From Planctomycetota bacterium (lineage in GTDB: Bacteria > Planctomycetota > UBA1135 > GCA-002686595): a DNA stretch of 64,000 bases. The DNA lies in contig JADJQU010000001.1 of NCBI GenBank assembly GCA_016712565.1, positions 930,001-994,000 on the forward strand, written 5' to 3'. Shown here one piece after another: positions 18,963 to 28,081 of this stretch (the stretch's first letter is position 1; the number at the start of each line of letters is the position of its first letter). The position numbers and the translations under genes are program-made. The notes beneath the pieces were generated by a model that was not told the origin of the DNA, ran no database searches, and was given only the letters and a program-made list of their open reading frames with translations.

Positions 18963-20933
18963 CTAACGAGCTAGGAGTGGGTTCTCTCCGATTGCGGGCC
19001 TGAACCGAGCGATCCGCAGGCTCGTAACGATCACGAGCAACGTGACGCCGACATCGGCTGCGATCGCCAGCACGAGGTTGCCCAAGCCCATCAGCGCCAG
19101 AGCCAGGAAGACCACCTTGACCGTGATCGCGAGCGCCGTGTTCACACGGATCGTCGCCAGCGTCCGACGCCCGAGGCGAACCAGGAACGGCACCAGGCTC
19201 AGCTTGTCGTTCATCAGCGCGACGGGAGCCGTGTCGATCGCGGTGTCACTGCCGGCAGCGCCCATCGCGATCCCCACGCTCGCGAGGGCCAGCGCGGGTG
19301 CGTCGTTGACGCCGTCTCCGACCATGGCGACGCCCCCCGCGTGCGTCGCCATCAATTCCTTCACGCGCGTCACCTTGTCCTCCGGAAGGAGGTCGCCGTG
19401 CACCGTCGGAATCCCGACGGTCTCCGCGATGACGAGTGCGTTCTTGGCGTGGTCCCCCGTCAGCATCACCGTGACGAGCCCGAGCTCGTGCAGCTCGGCG
19501 ATCGTCCGGGCGCTCTCCGGCTTGATCGGGTCCGCGACCCCGAAGATGCCGGCGATCCCGGCCCCGAAGCTGACGACGACGGCCGTCCGCCCTTGTTGTT
19601 GCAAGCGCTCGACGTGTGCGGCCGCCTCGTCGGTCATGGGCATCAGCTCGCGGATGTACCCGACCTTCCCGATGAAGATGTCCTTGTGCTCGCAAACGAG
19701 GCACTGAGCCGTGAGTCCCTTCCCGATGACGCTGCGGACTTTCTCGACGGCGTGCGGCGGCAGGTCCTCGCGCTCGGCGAGTTCCACTACGGCTTGCGCC
19801 AACGGGTGCTCGCTGAACACCTCGGCCCCAGCCGCGCAGGCGACCAGCTCCTCCCGAGTCGTCGCGCCGAGCGGTATGACGTCACTGATCTCGGGGCGGC
19901 CTTCCGTGATCGTGCGCGTCTTATCGAGGGCCACCGCCTTGAGGTGAGCGAGGAGCTCGACGTACTTCCCGCCCTTGATGATGACCCCGCGGCGCGAGGC
20001 ATTGCCGATCGCGGCGTAGATCGCGACCGGGGTGCTGATCACCAGCGCGCACGGGCACGCGATCACGAGCAACGTGACGCCCTGAAGGAGCCACACGTCG
20101 AAGGGCTTGCCGAGTAGGAGAACCGGCACGGCCACGACGAGCACCGCGATTGCGAGGACGACCGGGGTGTAGATGCGCGAGAACTTCTCGATGAACTTCT
20201 GGGTGCGCGCCTTGCTGCTCTGGGCCTCGAACGTGAGGCGCACGATCCGGCTCAGCGTCGTGTCCTGGTGGAGCTTGGTCGTGCGGACTTCGACTGCGCC
20301 TTCCTTGTTGAGCGTGCCGGCGAAGACCGTGTCTCCGGGGTGCTTGTCCTTCGGGAGCGGCTCGCCCGTGATCGCGGCTTCGTCCACGGAGGTGCTGCCG
20401 GACTCGAGCACCCCGTCCAACGGGATCGCTTCGCCCGGTTTGATGACGAGGATCGAGCCGACGGGGACGGACTCGATCGGCTGCTCGGATTCGGCACCCT
20501 TGACCCGCGCAGTCTTCGGGCTCCTCCGGACCAGCGCGTCCAGTGCCTGCCGGCTGCTGCTGACGCCGATACTCTCGAGCCGCTCGCCCAGGGTGTAGAG
20601 CACGATGACGACCGCGGCTTCCGTGTACTGGCCCAGGTAGAACGCGGCGATCGTCGCGATCAGCATCAGCAGGTTGATGCTGCTGAAGCGCAGCTTCACC
20701 AGCGCCTCGGCGCCCTTGCGGAGTACCGGCCAACCCACACCGAGGACAAACGCCCCGAACACCACGGGTGCCCAGGGAGAAGGGATTCGCACTCCTGCGA
20801 ACGAGAGGACTTCCAGCGCCACGACGAGCACGACGGCCCCGAGGAGTGCGACGAACTTGGCGTCCCGTAGGCAGTTGTGGACGGGTTCGCGCGAGTAACC
20901 GTCGGGACCAGCGGGCATGGGCGTCGTGTTCAT
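18963..20933 (-). CDS. zntA: Heavy-metal P1B-type ATPase (Zn/Cd/Pb class)
   Basis: This 656-residue metal exporter lacks an N-terminal metal-binding domain. It has the actuator TGEP, the membrane CPC motif (VIACPCALVIS), the HP signature (SEHPLA), GDGVNDAPAL, and a last-helix DVG (AIAADVGVTLLV), which is diagnostic of the Zn2+/Cd2+/Pb2+ subclass. The N-terminus is cytoplasmic with a first membrane pair at about 28-75. Oddly, the phosphorylation motif reads DKTRTITEG: the Gly of DKTGT is Arg (Asp337, Arg340), caused by GGC to CGC. The Asp itself is intact. It is transcribed in the same direction as the czc genes upstream and probably exports divalent cations from cytoplasm to periplasm. Confidence 0.92.
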   Translation of the reverse strand: MNTTPMPAGPDGYSREPVHNCLRDAKFVALLGAVVLVVALEVLSFAGVRIPSPWAPVVFGAFVLGVGWPVLRKGAEALVKLRFSSINLLMLIATIAAFYLGQYTEAAVVIVLYTLGERLESIGVSSSRQALDALVRRSPKTARVKGAESEQPIESVPVGSILVIKPGEAIPLDGVLESGSTSVDEAAITGEPLPKDKHPGDTVFAGTLNKEGAVEVRTTKLHQDTTLSRIVRLTFEAQSSKARTQKFIEKFSRIYTPVVLAIAVLVVAVPVLLLGKPFDVWLLQGVTLLVIACPCALVISTPVAIYAAIGNASRRGVIIKGGKYVELLAHLKAVALDKTRTITEGRPEISDVIPLGATTREELVACAAGAEVFSEHPLAQAVVELAEREDLPPHAVEKVRSVIGKGLTAQCLVCEHKDIFIGKVGYIRELMPMTDEAAAHVERLQQQGRTAVVVSFGAGIAGIFGVADPIKPESARTIAELHELGLVTVMLTGDHAKNALVIAETVGIPTVHGDLLPEDKVTRVKELMATHAGGVAMVGDGVNDAPALALASVGIAMGAAGSDTAIDTAPVALMNDKLSLVPFLVRLGRRTLATIRVNTALAITVKVVFLALALMGLGNLVLAIAADVGVTLLVIVTSLRIARFRPAIGENPLLAR

Positions 20934-21167
20934 CGTGATTTCACGAGTTGCGAGTGACGACGCGCCTGAGCCACGGGGCGGCCAGGCCGCCCTGCAACCA
21001 CCGTGTCTCTTGTTGAGACGTGCTGAGGTCGGTCGTGCCGAGCGATTTGCCCGACGCGGTGTGAGCCGAGTAGCGGACTGCGCGCCTCGCGATGTGCGCG
21101 AGCCGTGTGGCCGTCTCGCGCGACCGGATGGGGGCCGCGCGACACGTTTCGACCAATTGGGGCTGCC

Positions 21168-21431
21168 CTACTTCTTCGCGGGCTTGCCGTGGTCGTGCCC
21201 GTCGCCTTCCTTGTGCTCGCCTTCGGCGTCGAGCGGACAGTCCTTGCACGTGCCGTGGCCGACCACCCGCAGGCCGTTGCCTTCGCGCACCCACAAGTGC
21301 GCGTTGTCGCCTTCGGAGGTGACGAAATACTCGGGCGCGGACTTGACCGGCTCCGACGCGCCTTGCGTTGTGAAGAGCGCGGCCGTCGAGGCGAGCGCGA
21401 GCCCGCCGAGGATCGAGTTGGAAAGGGTCAT
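21168..21431 (-). CDS. Small exported His-rich protein, possible periplasmic metal binder
   Basis: The 87-residue product begins with a signal peptide (MTLSNSILGGLALASTAALF) and ends with a metal-binding-looking tail: HGTCKDCPLDAEGEHKEGDG followed by HDHGKPAKK. The CxxC pair and five His in the last 30 residues suggest a soft-metal or zinc scavenger. GGAG lies seven bases before the ATG. It sits between the RND genes and the P-type ATPase, all on the minus strand, so it may hand metal from the ATPase to the RND adaptor in the periplasm (inference). I do not recognise a named family. Confidence 0.7.
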   Translation of the reverse strand: MTLSNSILGGLALASTAALFTTQGASEPVKSAPEYFVTSEGDNAHLWVREGNGLRVVGHGTCKDCPLDAEGEHKEGDGHDHGKPAKK

Positions 21432-21533
21432 CGAGGTTCTCCGTGGTTGATGGTGTCGAGGGTCAGGGCGTCCCGCCTTGGAACCGGCTACGCGCCGGAG
21501 GTCGAACGCCTGTGCGTGTGATCGAGGCGGCTG

Positions 21534-23837
21534 TCAGCTCGCTGCGCTGGGGGCCGCGCCGTGAGGCGGCGCTTCTTCGTCCGGTCCTGCGTCCGCACCG
21601 GAATGTCCGGCGTTGCCGCGCGACGTGCTCGTCCCCGGAGTTGGCGCATGAGCGCCGGTGTCGACGCCCGCTTCCCCGTCCGCCTCCCAGACCTCCGGCC
21701 TCGGGCCAGGAAGTCCGTCGGCGCGGGTTCCGGTGAAGATGCGATAGAGCGCGGGCAGAACGACGAGCGTGAGCAGGGTGCTGGAGATCAGCCCTCCGAT
21801 GACGACCGTCGCGAGCGGACGCTGCACCTCGGCCCCCGTGCCCGTAGCGATCGCCATCGGCACGAATCCGAGCGAGGCCACGAGCGCCGTCATCAAGACG
21901 GGCCGCAAGCGCGTGATCGAGCCGTGGATGATCGCGGCTTCGACCGCCTCGCCCTTCTCGCGCAGTTGGTTGATGAAGATGATCATCACCAAGCCGTTGA
22001 GCACGGCGACGCCGGACAGCGCGATGAAGCCGACGGCGGCAGAGATCGAGAACGGCATGTCGCGCACCCACAGCGCGACGACTCCGCCAGTGAGTCCGAG
22101 CGGGACGGCCGCGAACACGAGCAGCGAGTACTTGAAGCTCTTGAACGTCGCGAAGAGCAGCAAGAGGATCATCGCGAAGCACACCGGCACGACGATCGAG
22201 AGTCGCTGCTTCGCCGCGACCAAGTTCTCGAACTGACCGCCCCAGACGAGCCACTGTCCAGCCGGTAGCGCCAGCGCGCCGATCTTGTCCTGCGCTTCGG
22301 TCACGAACGAGCCCAGGTCGCGCCCGCGAACGTTGCACTGCACGACGATGCGCCGCTTGCCGTTCTCGCGGCTGATCTGGTTGACCCCCTCGGCAACTTC
22401 GATGCGAGCGACGGTTCCCAGCGGCACGAATCCTCGCTCGATCGGCGCGCGAGACAGCGCCGCTCCGCCATCGTCCGAGAGTGCCGGTAGGCCCGGCTCT
22501 TGGGGTTCCTGCTCGCCACGCGGCAGCGGAATGGGGAGCCGGTCGAGGATGTCCAGTTTGCCCCGCAGGGCGTCGGGGAGTCGCACCACGAGATCGAAGC
22601 GACGGTCGCCCTCGAATACGAGACCCGCCTCGCGACCGCCCATCGCGACGGCGACCACGTCCTGCACGTCGGACAGGTTCAGACCGTAGCGCGCGAGCAC
22701 TGCCCGATCGGGATCGACCGTCATCACGGGCAGGCCCTCGGTCTGCTCGACCTTGGCATCGGCGACCCCAGCGATTCCTTGCAGCGTCGCGAGCACCTTG
22801 TCCGCTGTCTTCTGCATCGACGCGAAGTCGTCGCCGTACACCTTCACGGCCACGTCGCCACGCACGCCGGAGATGAGTTCGTTGAACCGCATCTGGATCG
22901 GCTGCGTGAACTCGTAGTTGTTGCCCGGCACCGACTGGACCGTCAGCTCGATCAGCTTGATCAGCTTGGCCTTGTGTCCTTGTGCGGCGACGGCACCTTC
23001 GGCCTGCTCCCCATGCTTGTCCTCTTCGTGTGCGGCCTCGTTGGGGCGGGCAGATTCCAACTCGGCGATGCGGCGGTCGAGTTCCTCTTCGCTGCGCCAT
23101 TCCTCGCGCGGCTTGAGGATGATGAACGTGTCCGAGACGTTGGGCGGCATCGGGTCGGATGCCAGCTCCGCCGTGCCGGTCTTCGAGTAGGTGAAGGCGA
23201 CCTCGGGGAACTTGGCGACGGTGCGCTCCACGTCGTACTGCATCAACTGCGACTGCGTGATGCCCGTCGATGGGATGCGCATCGCGTGCATCGCGATGTC
23301 CTTCTCGTCGAGCGTCGGCACGAACTCCTGGCCGAGGGTGCCGAACAGCACGACCGCACCGGCGAACGCGGCAATGGCGGCTCCGACGACGGCGTAGCGC
23401 ATCTTCACCGCCACGCGGACCACGGGCGCGTACAGGGCCTTCGCCCAACGGACGAGGAACATGTCCTTCTCGGTGACGCGCCCGCGAATGCAGAGCGCGA
23501 CCATCGCGGGCACGAACGTGAGCGACAGGATGAAGGCCGCGATCAGCGCGAAGATGACCGTCAAGGCCATCGGGTGGAACATCTTCCCCTCGACGCCCGA
23601 GAGGGCGAGGATCGGGAAGTAGACCGTGATGATGATCGCCTCGCCGAACGCCGTCGCCTTGCGGACTTCCTTCGAGGCGTCGAAGACGACGTGCAGTCGC
23701 TCCTGGAGCGTCAGCAAGCGTCCCTTGTGGTGCTGCTCTTCCGCGAGCCTGCGCAGGCAGTTCTCCACGATGATCACCGCGCCATCGACGATCAGGCCGA
23801 AGTCGATCGCGCCGAGCGACATGAGGTTGCCGCTCAC
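21534..23837 (-). CDS. czcA: RND heavy-metal efflux pump CzcA/CusA type, C-terminal portion of split gene
   Basis: These 767 residues continue directly from the upstream open frame: SGNLMSLGAIDFGLIVDGAV with the proton-relay acids of membrane helix 4 (Asp, Asp, then Glu in IIVENC). They include the porter loops and the final helices (SGVAVLNGLVMIIFINQLRE, SLGFVPMAIATGTGAEVQRP). In intact pumps this part follows the first 417 residues without interruption. The GTG start overlaps the preceding TGA as GTGA, so re-initiation could make it separately, but one missing base near 23834 would restore a single protein of about 1,185 residues. A His/Glu-rich insert (AAHEEDKHGEQAEG) lies in the periplasmic part. 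The C-terminus has a long Gly/Pro-rich tail. Confidence 0.85.
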   Translation of the reverse strand: MSGNLMSLGAIDFGLIVDGAVIIVENCLRRLAEEQHHKGRLLTLQERLHVVFDASKEVRKATAFGEAIIITVYFPILALSGVEGKMFHPMALTVIFALIAAFILSLTFVPAMVALCIRGRVTEKDMFLVRWAKALYAPVVRVAVKMRYAVVGAAIAAFAGAVVLFGTLGQEFVPTLDEKDIAMHAMRIPSTGITQSQLMQYDVERTVAKFPEVAFTYSKTGTAELASDPMPPNVSDTFIILKPREEWRSEEELDRRIAELESARPNEAAHEEDKHGEQAEGAVAAQGHKAKLIKLIELTVQSVPGNNYEFTQPIQMRFNELISGVRGDVAVKVYGDDFASMQKTADKVLATLQGIAGVADAKVEQTEGLPVMTVDPDRAVLARYGLNLSDVQDVVAVAMGGREAGLVFEGDRRFDLVVRLPDALRGKLDILDRLPIPLPRGEQEPQEPGLPALSDDGGAALSRAPIERGFVPLGTVARIEVAEGVNQISRENGKRRIVVQCNVRGRDLGSFVTEAQDKIGALALPAGQWLVWGGQFENLVAAKQRLSIVVPVCFAMILLLLFATFKSFKYSLLVFAAVPLGLTGGVVALWVRDMPFSISAAVGFIALSGVAVLNGLVMIIFINQLREKGEAVEAAIIHGSITRLRPVLMTALVASLGFVPMAIATGTGAEVQRPLATVVIGGLISSTLLTLVVLPALYRIFTGTRADGLPGPRPEVWEADGEAGVDTGAHAPTPGTSTSRGNAGHSGADAGPDEEAPPHGAAPSAAS

Positions 23838-25087
23838 TCGCCCTGCACCATGCCCGTAGCCGTCATGAGCATCGAGAGCGGGATGGCGAGGGCGCAGATG
23901 AGCGCCGCACGCCAGTTCCCGAGCATCACGAGCAGCACGACGATGACGAGAATCGCGCCTTCGACGAGGTTCTTCTCGACCGTCGCGATCGTGGCATCGA
24001 CGAGCTTCGTGCGGTTGAGCACCGTCTTCGCTCGGATTCCGTCGGGCAGCGAGCGCTGGATCTCGCCCATCTTCGCGTCCACGGCAGCCGCGACCGTGCG
24101 GCTGTTCGCGCCGATCAGCATCACGGCCGTGCCGACGACCACGTCTTCGCCGTTCTCGCTGGCCGAGCCCGTGCGCAGCTCGCGGCCGACGCCGACGCCG
24201 TCTGGGCCGACGACATCACGGACGTAGATCGGGACACCGTTGCGGGTGCCGATCACGATGGTCTCGATCTCGTCGATCGCCTCGATGCGGCCTGTGGCGC
24301 GGACGAGGTAAGACTCGCCCTTGTGCTCCACGTATCCCGCGCCGGTGGAGACGTTGTTCTTCTCCAGCGCCTCGACCACGTCCGCGAAGGTCAGCCCGTA
24401 CGAGACGAGCTTCATTGGGTCCGGCTGCACGTGGTACTGCTTCACGTAGCCGCCGATCGCGTCCACGCCGGCGACATCCTTCACGCTCTTGAGCTGCGGC
24501 CGGATGATCCAGTCCTGGACCTCGCGCAGGTAGGCGGCCAGCTCCACGTCCGTCGTGAGACGCGTGTTTTCCGGCGTAAGGTAGGCTCCGTCGGATTGCC
24601 ATCCCGGTGCGCCGTCGCGGGCCACTGCACCCTTTCCGTGCGGGTGCTCGTACTCGACGGTGTACATGTACACCTCGCCGAGTCCGGTCGCGATCGGCCC
24701 CATGATCGTCTCGACGCCGGGCGGCAGGCTGCCGCTCGCCTCGCGCAATCGCTCGCCGACTTGCTGCCGCGCGAAGTAGATGTCCACGCCGTCCTCGAAG
24801 ACGGCCGTGACCTGAGCGAAGCCGTTGCGGGACAGCGAGCGCGTGGATTCGAGGCCCGGAATGCCAGCGAGCGCGTTCTCCATCGGGAACGTGACCTGCT
24901 TCTCGACCTCGAAGGGCGAGAGCGAGGGCGCGACCGCGTTGACCTGGACTTGGTTGTTCGTGATGTCCGGGACAGCGTCGATCGGCAGGCGCTGGAGCTG
25001 GAACAAGCCGACGGAAGCGACAACCGCCGTGAGCACGACGATCAGCCAGCGGTTCTTGATCGAGAAGTGGAGCAGGGATTCGAGCAT
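23834..25087 (-). CDS. czcA: RND heavy-metal efflux pump CzcA/CusA type, N-terminal portion of split gene
   Basis: The 417 residues hold the first membrane helix (MLESLLHFSIKNRWLIVVLT), the conserved ALRRLPIDAVPDITN-like segment (QRLPIDAVPDITNNQVQVN), and the first porter domain (LSRNGFAQVTAVFEDGVDIY). They end inside the second helix bundle at LICALAIPLSMLMTATGMVQ, just where intact pumps continue with SGNLMSLG. The TGA and the next GTG overlap. Metal-RND pumps export divalent or monovalent metals from the periplasm by proton antiport as trimers with adaptor and outer-membrane partners; both follow on the same strand upstream. Zn/Cd/Co (Czc) versus Cu/Ag (Cus) specificity cannot be decided with certainty; the P-ATPase neighbour favours Zn/Cd. 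Confidence 0.85.
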   Translation of the reverse strand: MLESLLHFSIKNRWLIVVLTAVVASVGLFQLQRLPIDAVPDITNNQVQVNAVAPSLSPFEVEKQVTFPMENALAGIPGLESTRSLSRNGFAQVTAVFEDGVDIYFARQQVGERLREASGSLPPGVETIMGPIATGLGEVYMYTVEYEHPHGKGAVARDGAPGWQSDGAYLTPENTRLTTDVELAAYLREVQDWIIRPQLKSVKDVAGVDAIGGYVKQYHVQPDPMKLVSYGLTFADVVEALEKNNVSTGAGYVEHKGESYLVRATGRIEAIDEIETIVIGTRNGVPIYVRDVVGPDGVGVGRELRTGSASENGEDVVVGTAVMLIGANSRTVAAAVDAKMGEIQRSLPDGIRAKTVLNRTKLVDATIATVEKNLVEGAILVIVVLLVMLGNWRAALICALAIPLSMLMTATGMVQGE

Positions 25088-25107
25088 GGGATGGTCTCCG
25101 TTGAATC

Positions 25108-26481
25108 TCAGTGCTCGTGCGCCGCAGCGCCCTTGCCCAGATCGGCCTTGAGGATGAACGTGCCTTCGCTGACGAACAGTTCGCCTTCGACGAGGCCGGA
25201 GAACACGGGGACGAGTCCTCCCACGGCACGCCCGATCGTGACCGCGCGCTTCGCGTAGGTATTGGGCTCGCCTTCGACCGGCACGAACAGCGCCGGTCCG
25301 CCCTCGACGGTCTGGATCGCGTCTTCCGGCACGGCTACCACCGGAGCAGGAGACGGTTCGCCAGGGTCCATCTCGACGATCTCTGCCTGCGCGAACATCC
25401 CCGGTCGCAAGCCAAGCTCCGCCATTGGGACCTCGATGCGAACCTGCGCCGTGCGTGTCGTGGGATCGACGAACGGCGAGATGAACGCGACCGAGCCCTC
25501 GAAGCGTTTGCTACCGGCCTCGCTGAGCGAGCCGACGCTGATCCACGCCTTGGCTCCCGGGTGGATGCGCAGGAGCTTCGCTTCGGGAACGTCCACGAGC
25601 ACCCACAACTTCGTGGCATCCGCGAGGACCATGAGGTACTCGCGATCGGGTCCGACCAACTCGCCGAGGGTCACCTCGCGCTGCACGACGACACCGTCGA
25701 TCGCGGCGCGAATCGCGTAGCGCGGAACGACCTCGCCCGTGGTCGCGAGGGCTTCGATCGCGTCGTGGTCCATCCCGAGCAGGTGCAGCCGATTCGCGGC
25801 GGCTTTGCGAGCCGACTCGGCGGCCTTGAGCGCCGCGATCGAGACTTTGTGCTCGGCCTCGCGCCGCTGGACCTCGGTGAGCGAGATGCCTTGCGACTTC
25901 TCGTAGAGGCCCTGTGCGCGTTCCCACGCGACCTTGGAGAGATCCACGGCCGGACCGGCGGTCTGGACGGCGACACCGCGTTGCAGGTAGTCGGCCTGAG
26001 CTTCGCCCAGTTCGGGGCTTTCGATCACGGCTAGCTCCTGTCCAACCTTCACGGGATCGCCAACGCGCACGTTGACCTCGGCTATGCGACCGCGAAGCGG
26101 CGATCCGACGTGCGCCATCGCCTCGGTGTTGAAGCCGACCCGCGCGGGAGCCGTGATCGTGGGCCGCAGCACCCAAAGCTGGGCGGCCTGCGTCTTGATC
26201 CCGTAGCGGGCGACCGCGTCGCTCGTGAGCATCACCTCGTCGGCATGCTCGGATTCGCCTTCGGCAGCGTGTGCGTGACCATCCTCCTGCGAGTGATCGT
26301 CCTGCTCAGCCGCATCCACGCGCGGCACGGCACTGTGCGAGTCCTTGCCCTGTCCATCGCAGGAGGTGAGCAGTGCGAGTGAGACGAGCAACGCTGACGC
26401 GGCGAGGCGTGCGCGATTCGTCACGCGGTGGGCTGAGAAGCAACCCGTCGTCGTGTCGTCTTGGGTGTTGTTGTTTTTCAT
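25108..26481 (-). CDS. czcB: RND efflux periplasmic adaptor subunit (CzcB/CusB type)
   Basis: The 457-residue protein is a lipoprotein-type adaptor: the N-terminus MKNNNTQDD leads to a hydrophobic segment ending LALLTSCDG, a lipobox. A His-rich linker follows (QDDHSQEDGHAHAAEGESEH), probably metal-binding. The adaptor core shows the lipoyl half-motifs (SPLRGRIAEVNVRVGDPVKV, AIDGVVVQREVTLGELVG), a helical hairpin (LYEKSQGISLTEVQRREAEH) and a beta-barrel (GMFAQAEIVEMD). It ends KGAAAHEH. It links the RND pump to the outer-membrane channel. The ATG at 26481 was chosen because upstream sequence in this frame is Arg-rich and without coding character. It lies 20 bases upstream of czcA and 11 downstream of czcC. 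Confidence 0.92.
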   Translation of the reverse strand: MKNNNTQDDTTTGCFSAHRVTNRARLAASALLVSLALLTSCDGQGKDSHSAVPRVDAAEQDDHSQEDGHAHAAEGESEHADEVMLTSDAVARYGIKTQAAQLWVLRPTITAPARVGFNTEAMAHVGSPLRGRIAEVNVRVGDPVKVGQELAVIESPELGEAQADYLQRGVAVQTAGPAVDLSKVAWERAQGLYEKSQGISLTEVQRREAEHKVSIAALKAAESARKAAANRLHLLGMDHDAIEALATTGEVVPRYAIRAAIDGVVVQREVTLGELVGPDREYLMVLADATKLWVLVDVPEAKLLRIHPGAKAWISVGSLSEAGSKRFEGSVAFISPFVDPTTRTAQVRIEVPMAELGLRPGMFAQAEIVEMDPGEPSPAPVVAVPEDAIQTVEGGPALFVPVEGEPNTYAKRAVTIGRAVGGLVPVFSGLVEGELFVSEGTFILKADLGKGAAAHEH

Positions 26482-26492
26482 GGCGAATCGGA

Positions 26493-28034
26493 TCACGGCT
26501 TGTGCGGTAGAGGGACGACGCGATCGGCAGCGAGCTGCATCGAAGGAGCGGGTGGCGATCCCGCGTCGGCCAGTTGCTCGGCGACGCCAGGGCCGCCCAC
26601 CGCACGCTGCAAGCGGACGAGAGCACGTGCGGCTTGCGCCTCGACTTCGATCGCTTGAGTCTGCGCGACGCGCATGTCCTGCTCGGCGAGGAAGAGCGGG
26701 GTCACATCCGTCTGACCGGCGCGGTAAGCGTCCTCGGCGAGTTGTCGCCGTTGACGTTGCAGCGGAATCAGCTCGCGCTCGATTCTTGCGAGGTTCGCGG
26801 TGCTCGCTACCAATCCTTGGTAGGCGACCCGAACTTCCTCGACCACGAGTCGCTTCGCGAGCGTCAGCTCGTGCCAGGCTTCGAGCTGCTCGGCCATGTT
26901 GACCGCTCGTCGTGCCTCGCCGGAGTCGAAGATGGGCAGCGGGGCAGAGATCGACGGCCCGACTTGCCAACCGCCGCCGCTCTGCGCTTCGAGCCCGACG
27001 CTTGCACCCTCCCACGGTAGGAGTCGAACCAGTGCGGCCTCGTCGCCGAGAGCCTTGAGCCTCCAAGCGAGTGCCTGGATCTCAGGGCGCGCGATCAGCG
27101 CCGCGTCGGTCCAGTCACGCTCAGATCGGCGGCGCAGCTCCGGCGCAGTCCACGGGTCGAGCGTCCAGGTCGCGGCGGCCGATGGTTCCCCGATCAGGCG
27201 CGCCAGTCGCAACCGGCTCGTTCGCTCATCGAGCCGCGCGCGGTCGATGGACACTTGGAGCTCCACGCGCTGCGCTTCAAGGGTCACGACATCGCTGCGC
27301 GTGCCCTCGCCTGCGTCGAGCCGGGCCTGCGACGTCGCGACAAGGCGCTCCACGAGCGCAAGTCGTTCTTCAAGCAGCGGCAGAAGCGCGGCGGATGTCT
27401 GCGCATCCACGTAGCGTTCCTGGACTTCGCTGATCACGTCCAGCGCGGCGACGACCGCATCCGCCGCCACGGCTCGGAGCCGGTTGTCGGCGGCGCTCGC
27501 GCGGGTCGGGCGCTGGAGCGCCTGGACGAACTCCTGCACGAACGACGCCTCGAACTGCGGGCTGCCCTCACCGGCGCGGAAGACAACGCTCAGGACAGGG
27601 TTGGGGAGCAGCCGCGCTTGATCCGCTTGCGCCAGCGCGACGCGCACGCGGGCGAGCGCGGCCTGGAGGCCAGGGTCCGAAGTGACCGCGCGTCGAACCG
27701 CCTCGCGGACCGAGAGCGCGCCTCCGGCGGCGTCGGGCTCGTCGAGCGGGCCGCCCTCGGGGCCGACGACACGAAACTCCAGCGGAGCCGGAAGCTGCGC
27801 GGCCTGCTCGATCGCCGTCTCGGGCGCGACCTCGCTACGCAACGGTGCCTGACAAGCTCCCAGCGCGAACGACGCGACGAGGGCCGGGATCGCTATCGCC
27901 GCAGAGGATCGCTGCGGGCGCGGATCAAGAGTTCGAGTCGGAACGCAAACAGGGAAACGAAGTCGCAAGGAAGTTCTCCACGTCGCTCGGGGCCTGACAA
28001 TGGCCTCGGCAGACGTGCCGAGGCGCAACACCAT
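26493..28034 (-). CDS. czcC: Outer-membrane efflux channel, TolC/CzcC family
   Basis: About 513 residues; after a basic N-terminus a lipobox-like site is seen (ALVASFALGACQAP). The body has the two-fold TolC repeat: LSVREAVRRAVTSDPGLQAA, NPVLSVVFRAG and SEVQERYVDAQTSAALLPLL in the first half, and ARPEIQALAWRLKALGDEAA, GPSISAPLPIFDSGEA and AYRAGQTDVTPLFLAEQDM in the second half. It forms the outer-membrane duct for the Czc pump. The ATG at 28034 leaves about 40 residues before the hydrophobic segment; a shorter start is possible. It heads the minus-strand czcC-czcB-czcA order, with a Cys-rich exported gene just upstream. Confidence 0.9.
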   Translation of the reverse strand: MVLRLGTSAEAIVRPRATWRTSLRLRFPVCVPTRTLDPRPQRSSAAIAIPALVASFALGACQAPLRSEVAPETAIEQAAQLPAPLEFRVVGPEGGPLDEPDAAGGALSVREAVRRAVTSDPGLQAALARVRVALAQADQARLLPNPVLSVVFRAGEGSPQFEASFVQEFVQALQRPTRASAADNRLRAVAADAVVAALDVISEVQERYVDAQTSAALLPLLEERLALVERLVATSQARLDAGEGTRSDVVTLEAQRVELQVSIDRARLDERTSRLRLARLIGEPSAAATWTLDPWTAPELRRRSERDWTDAALIARPEIQALAWRLKALGDEAALVRLLPWEGASVGLEAQSGGGWQVGPSISAPLPIFDSGEARRAVNMAEQLEAWHELTLAKRLVVEEVRVAYQGLVASTANLARIERELIPLQRQRRQLAEDAYRAGQTDVTPLFLAEQDMRVAQTQAIEVEAQAARALVRLQRAVGGPGVAEQLADAGSPPAPSMQLAADRVVPLPHKP

Positions 28035-28081
28035 CCGCTTCGCGTGGCCACACCACGCTCAGCCAGGAAGGGTGCGCGCCT

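Noticed and set aside
20934..21167. A minus-strand open frame between the ATPase and the His-rich peptide
   Set aside because: It gives an Arg-rich peptide without a start or family; probably spacer or decayed sequence.
23820..23850. Programmed frameshift in czcA
   Set aside because: No slippery heptamer or downstream pseudoknot is visible; loss of one base is simpler.
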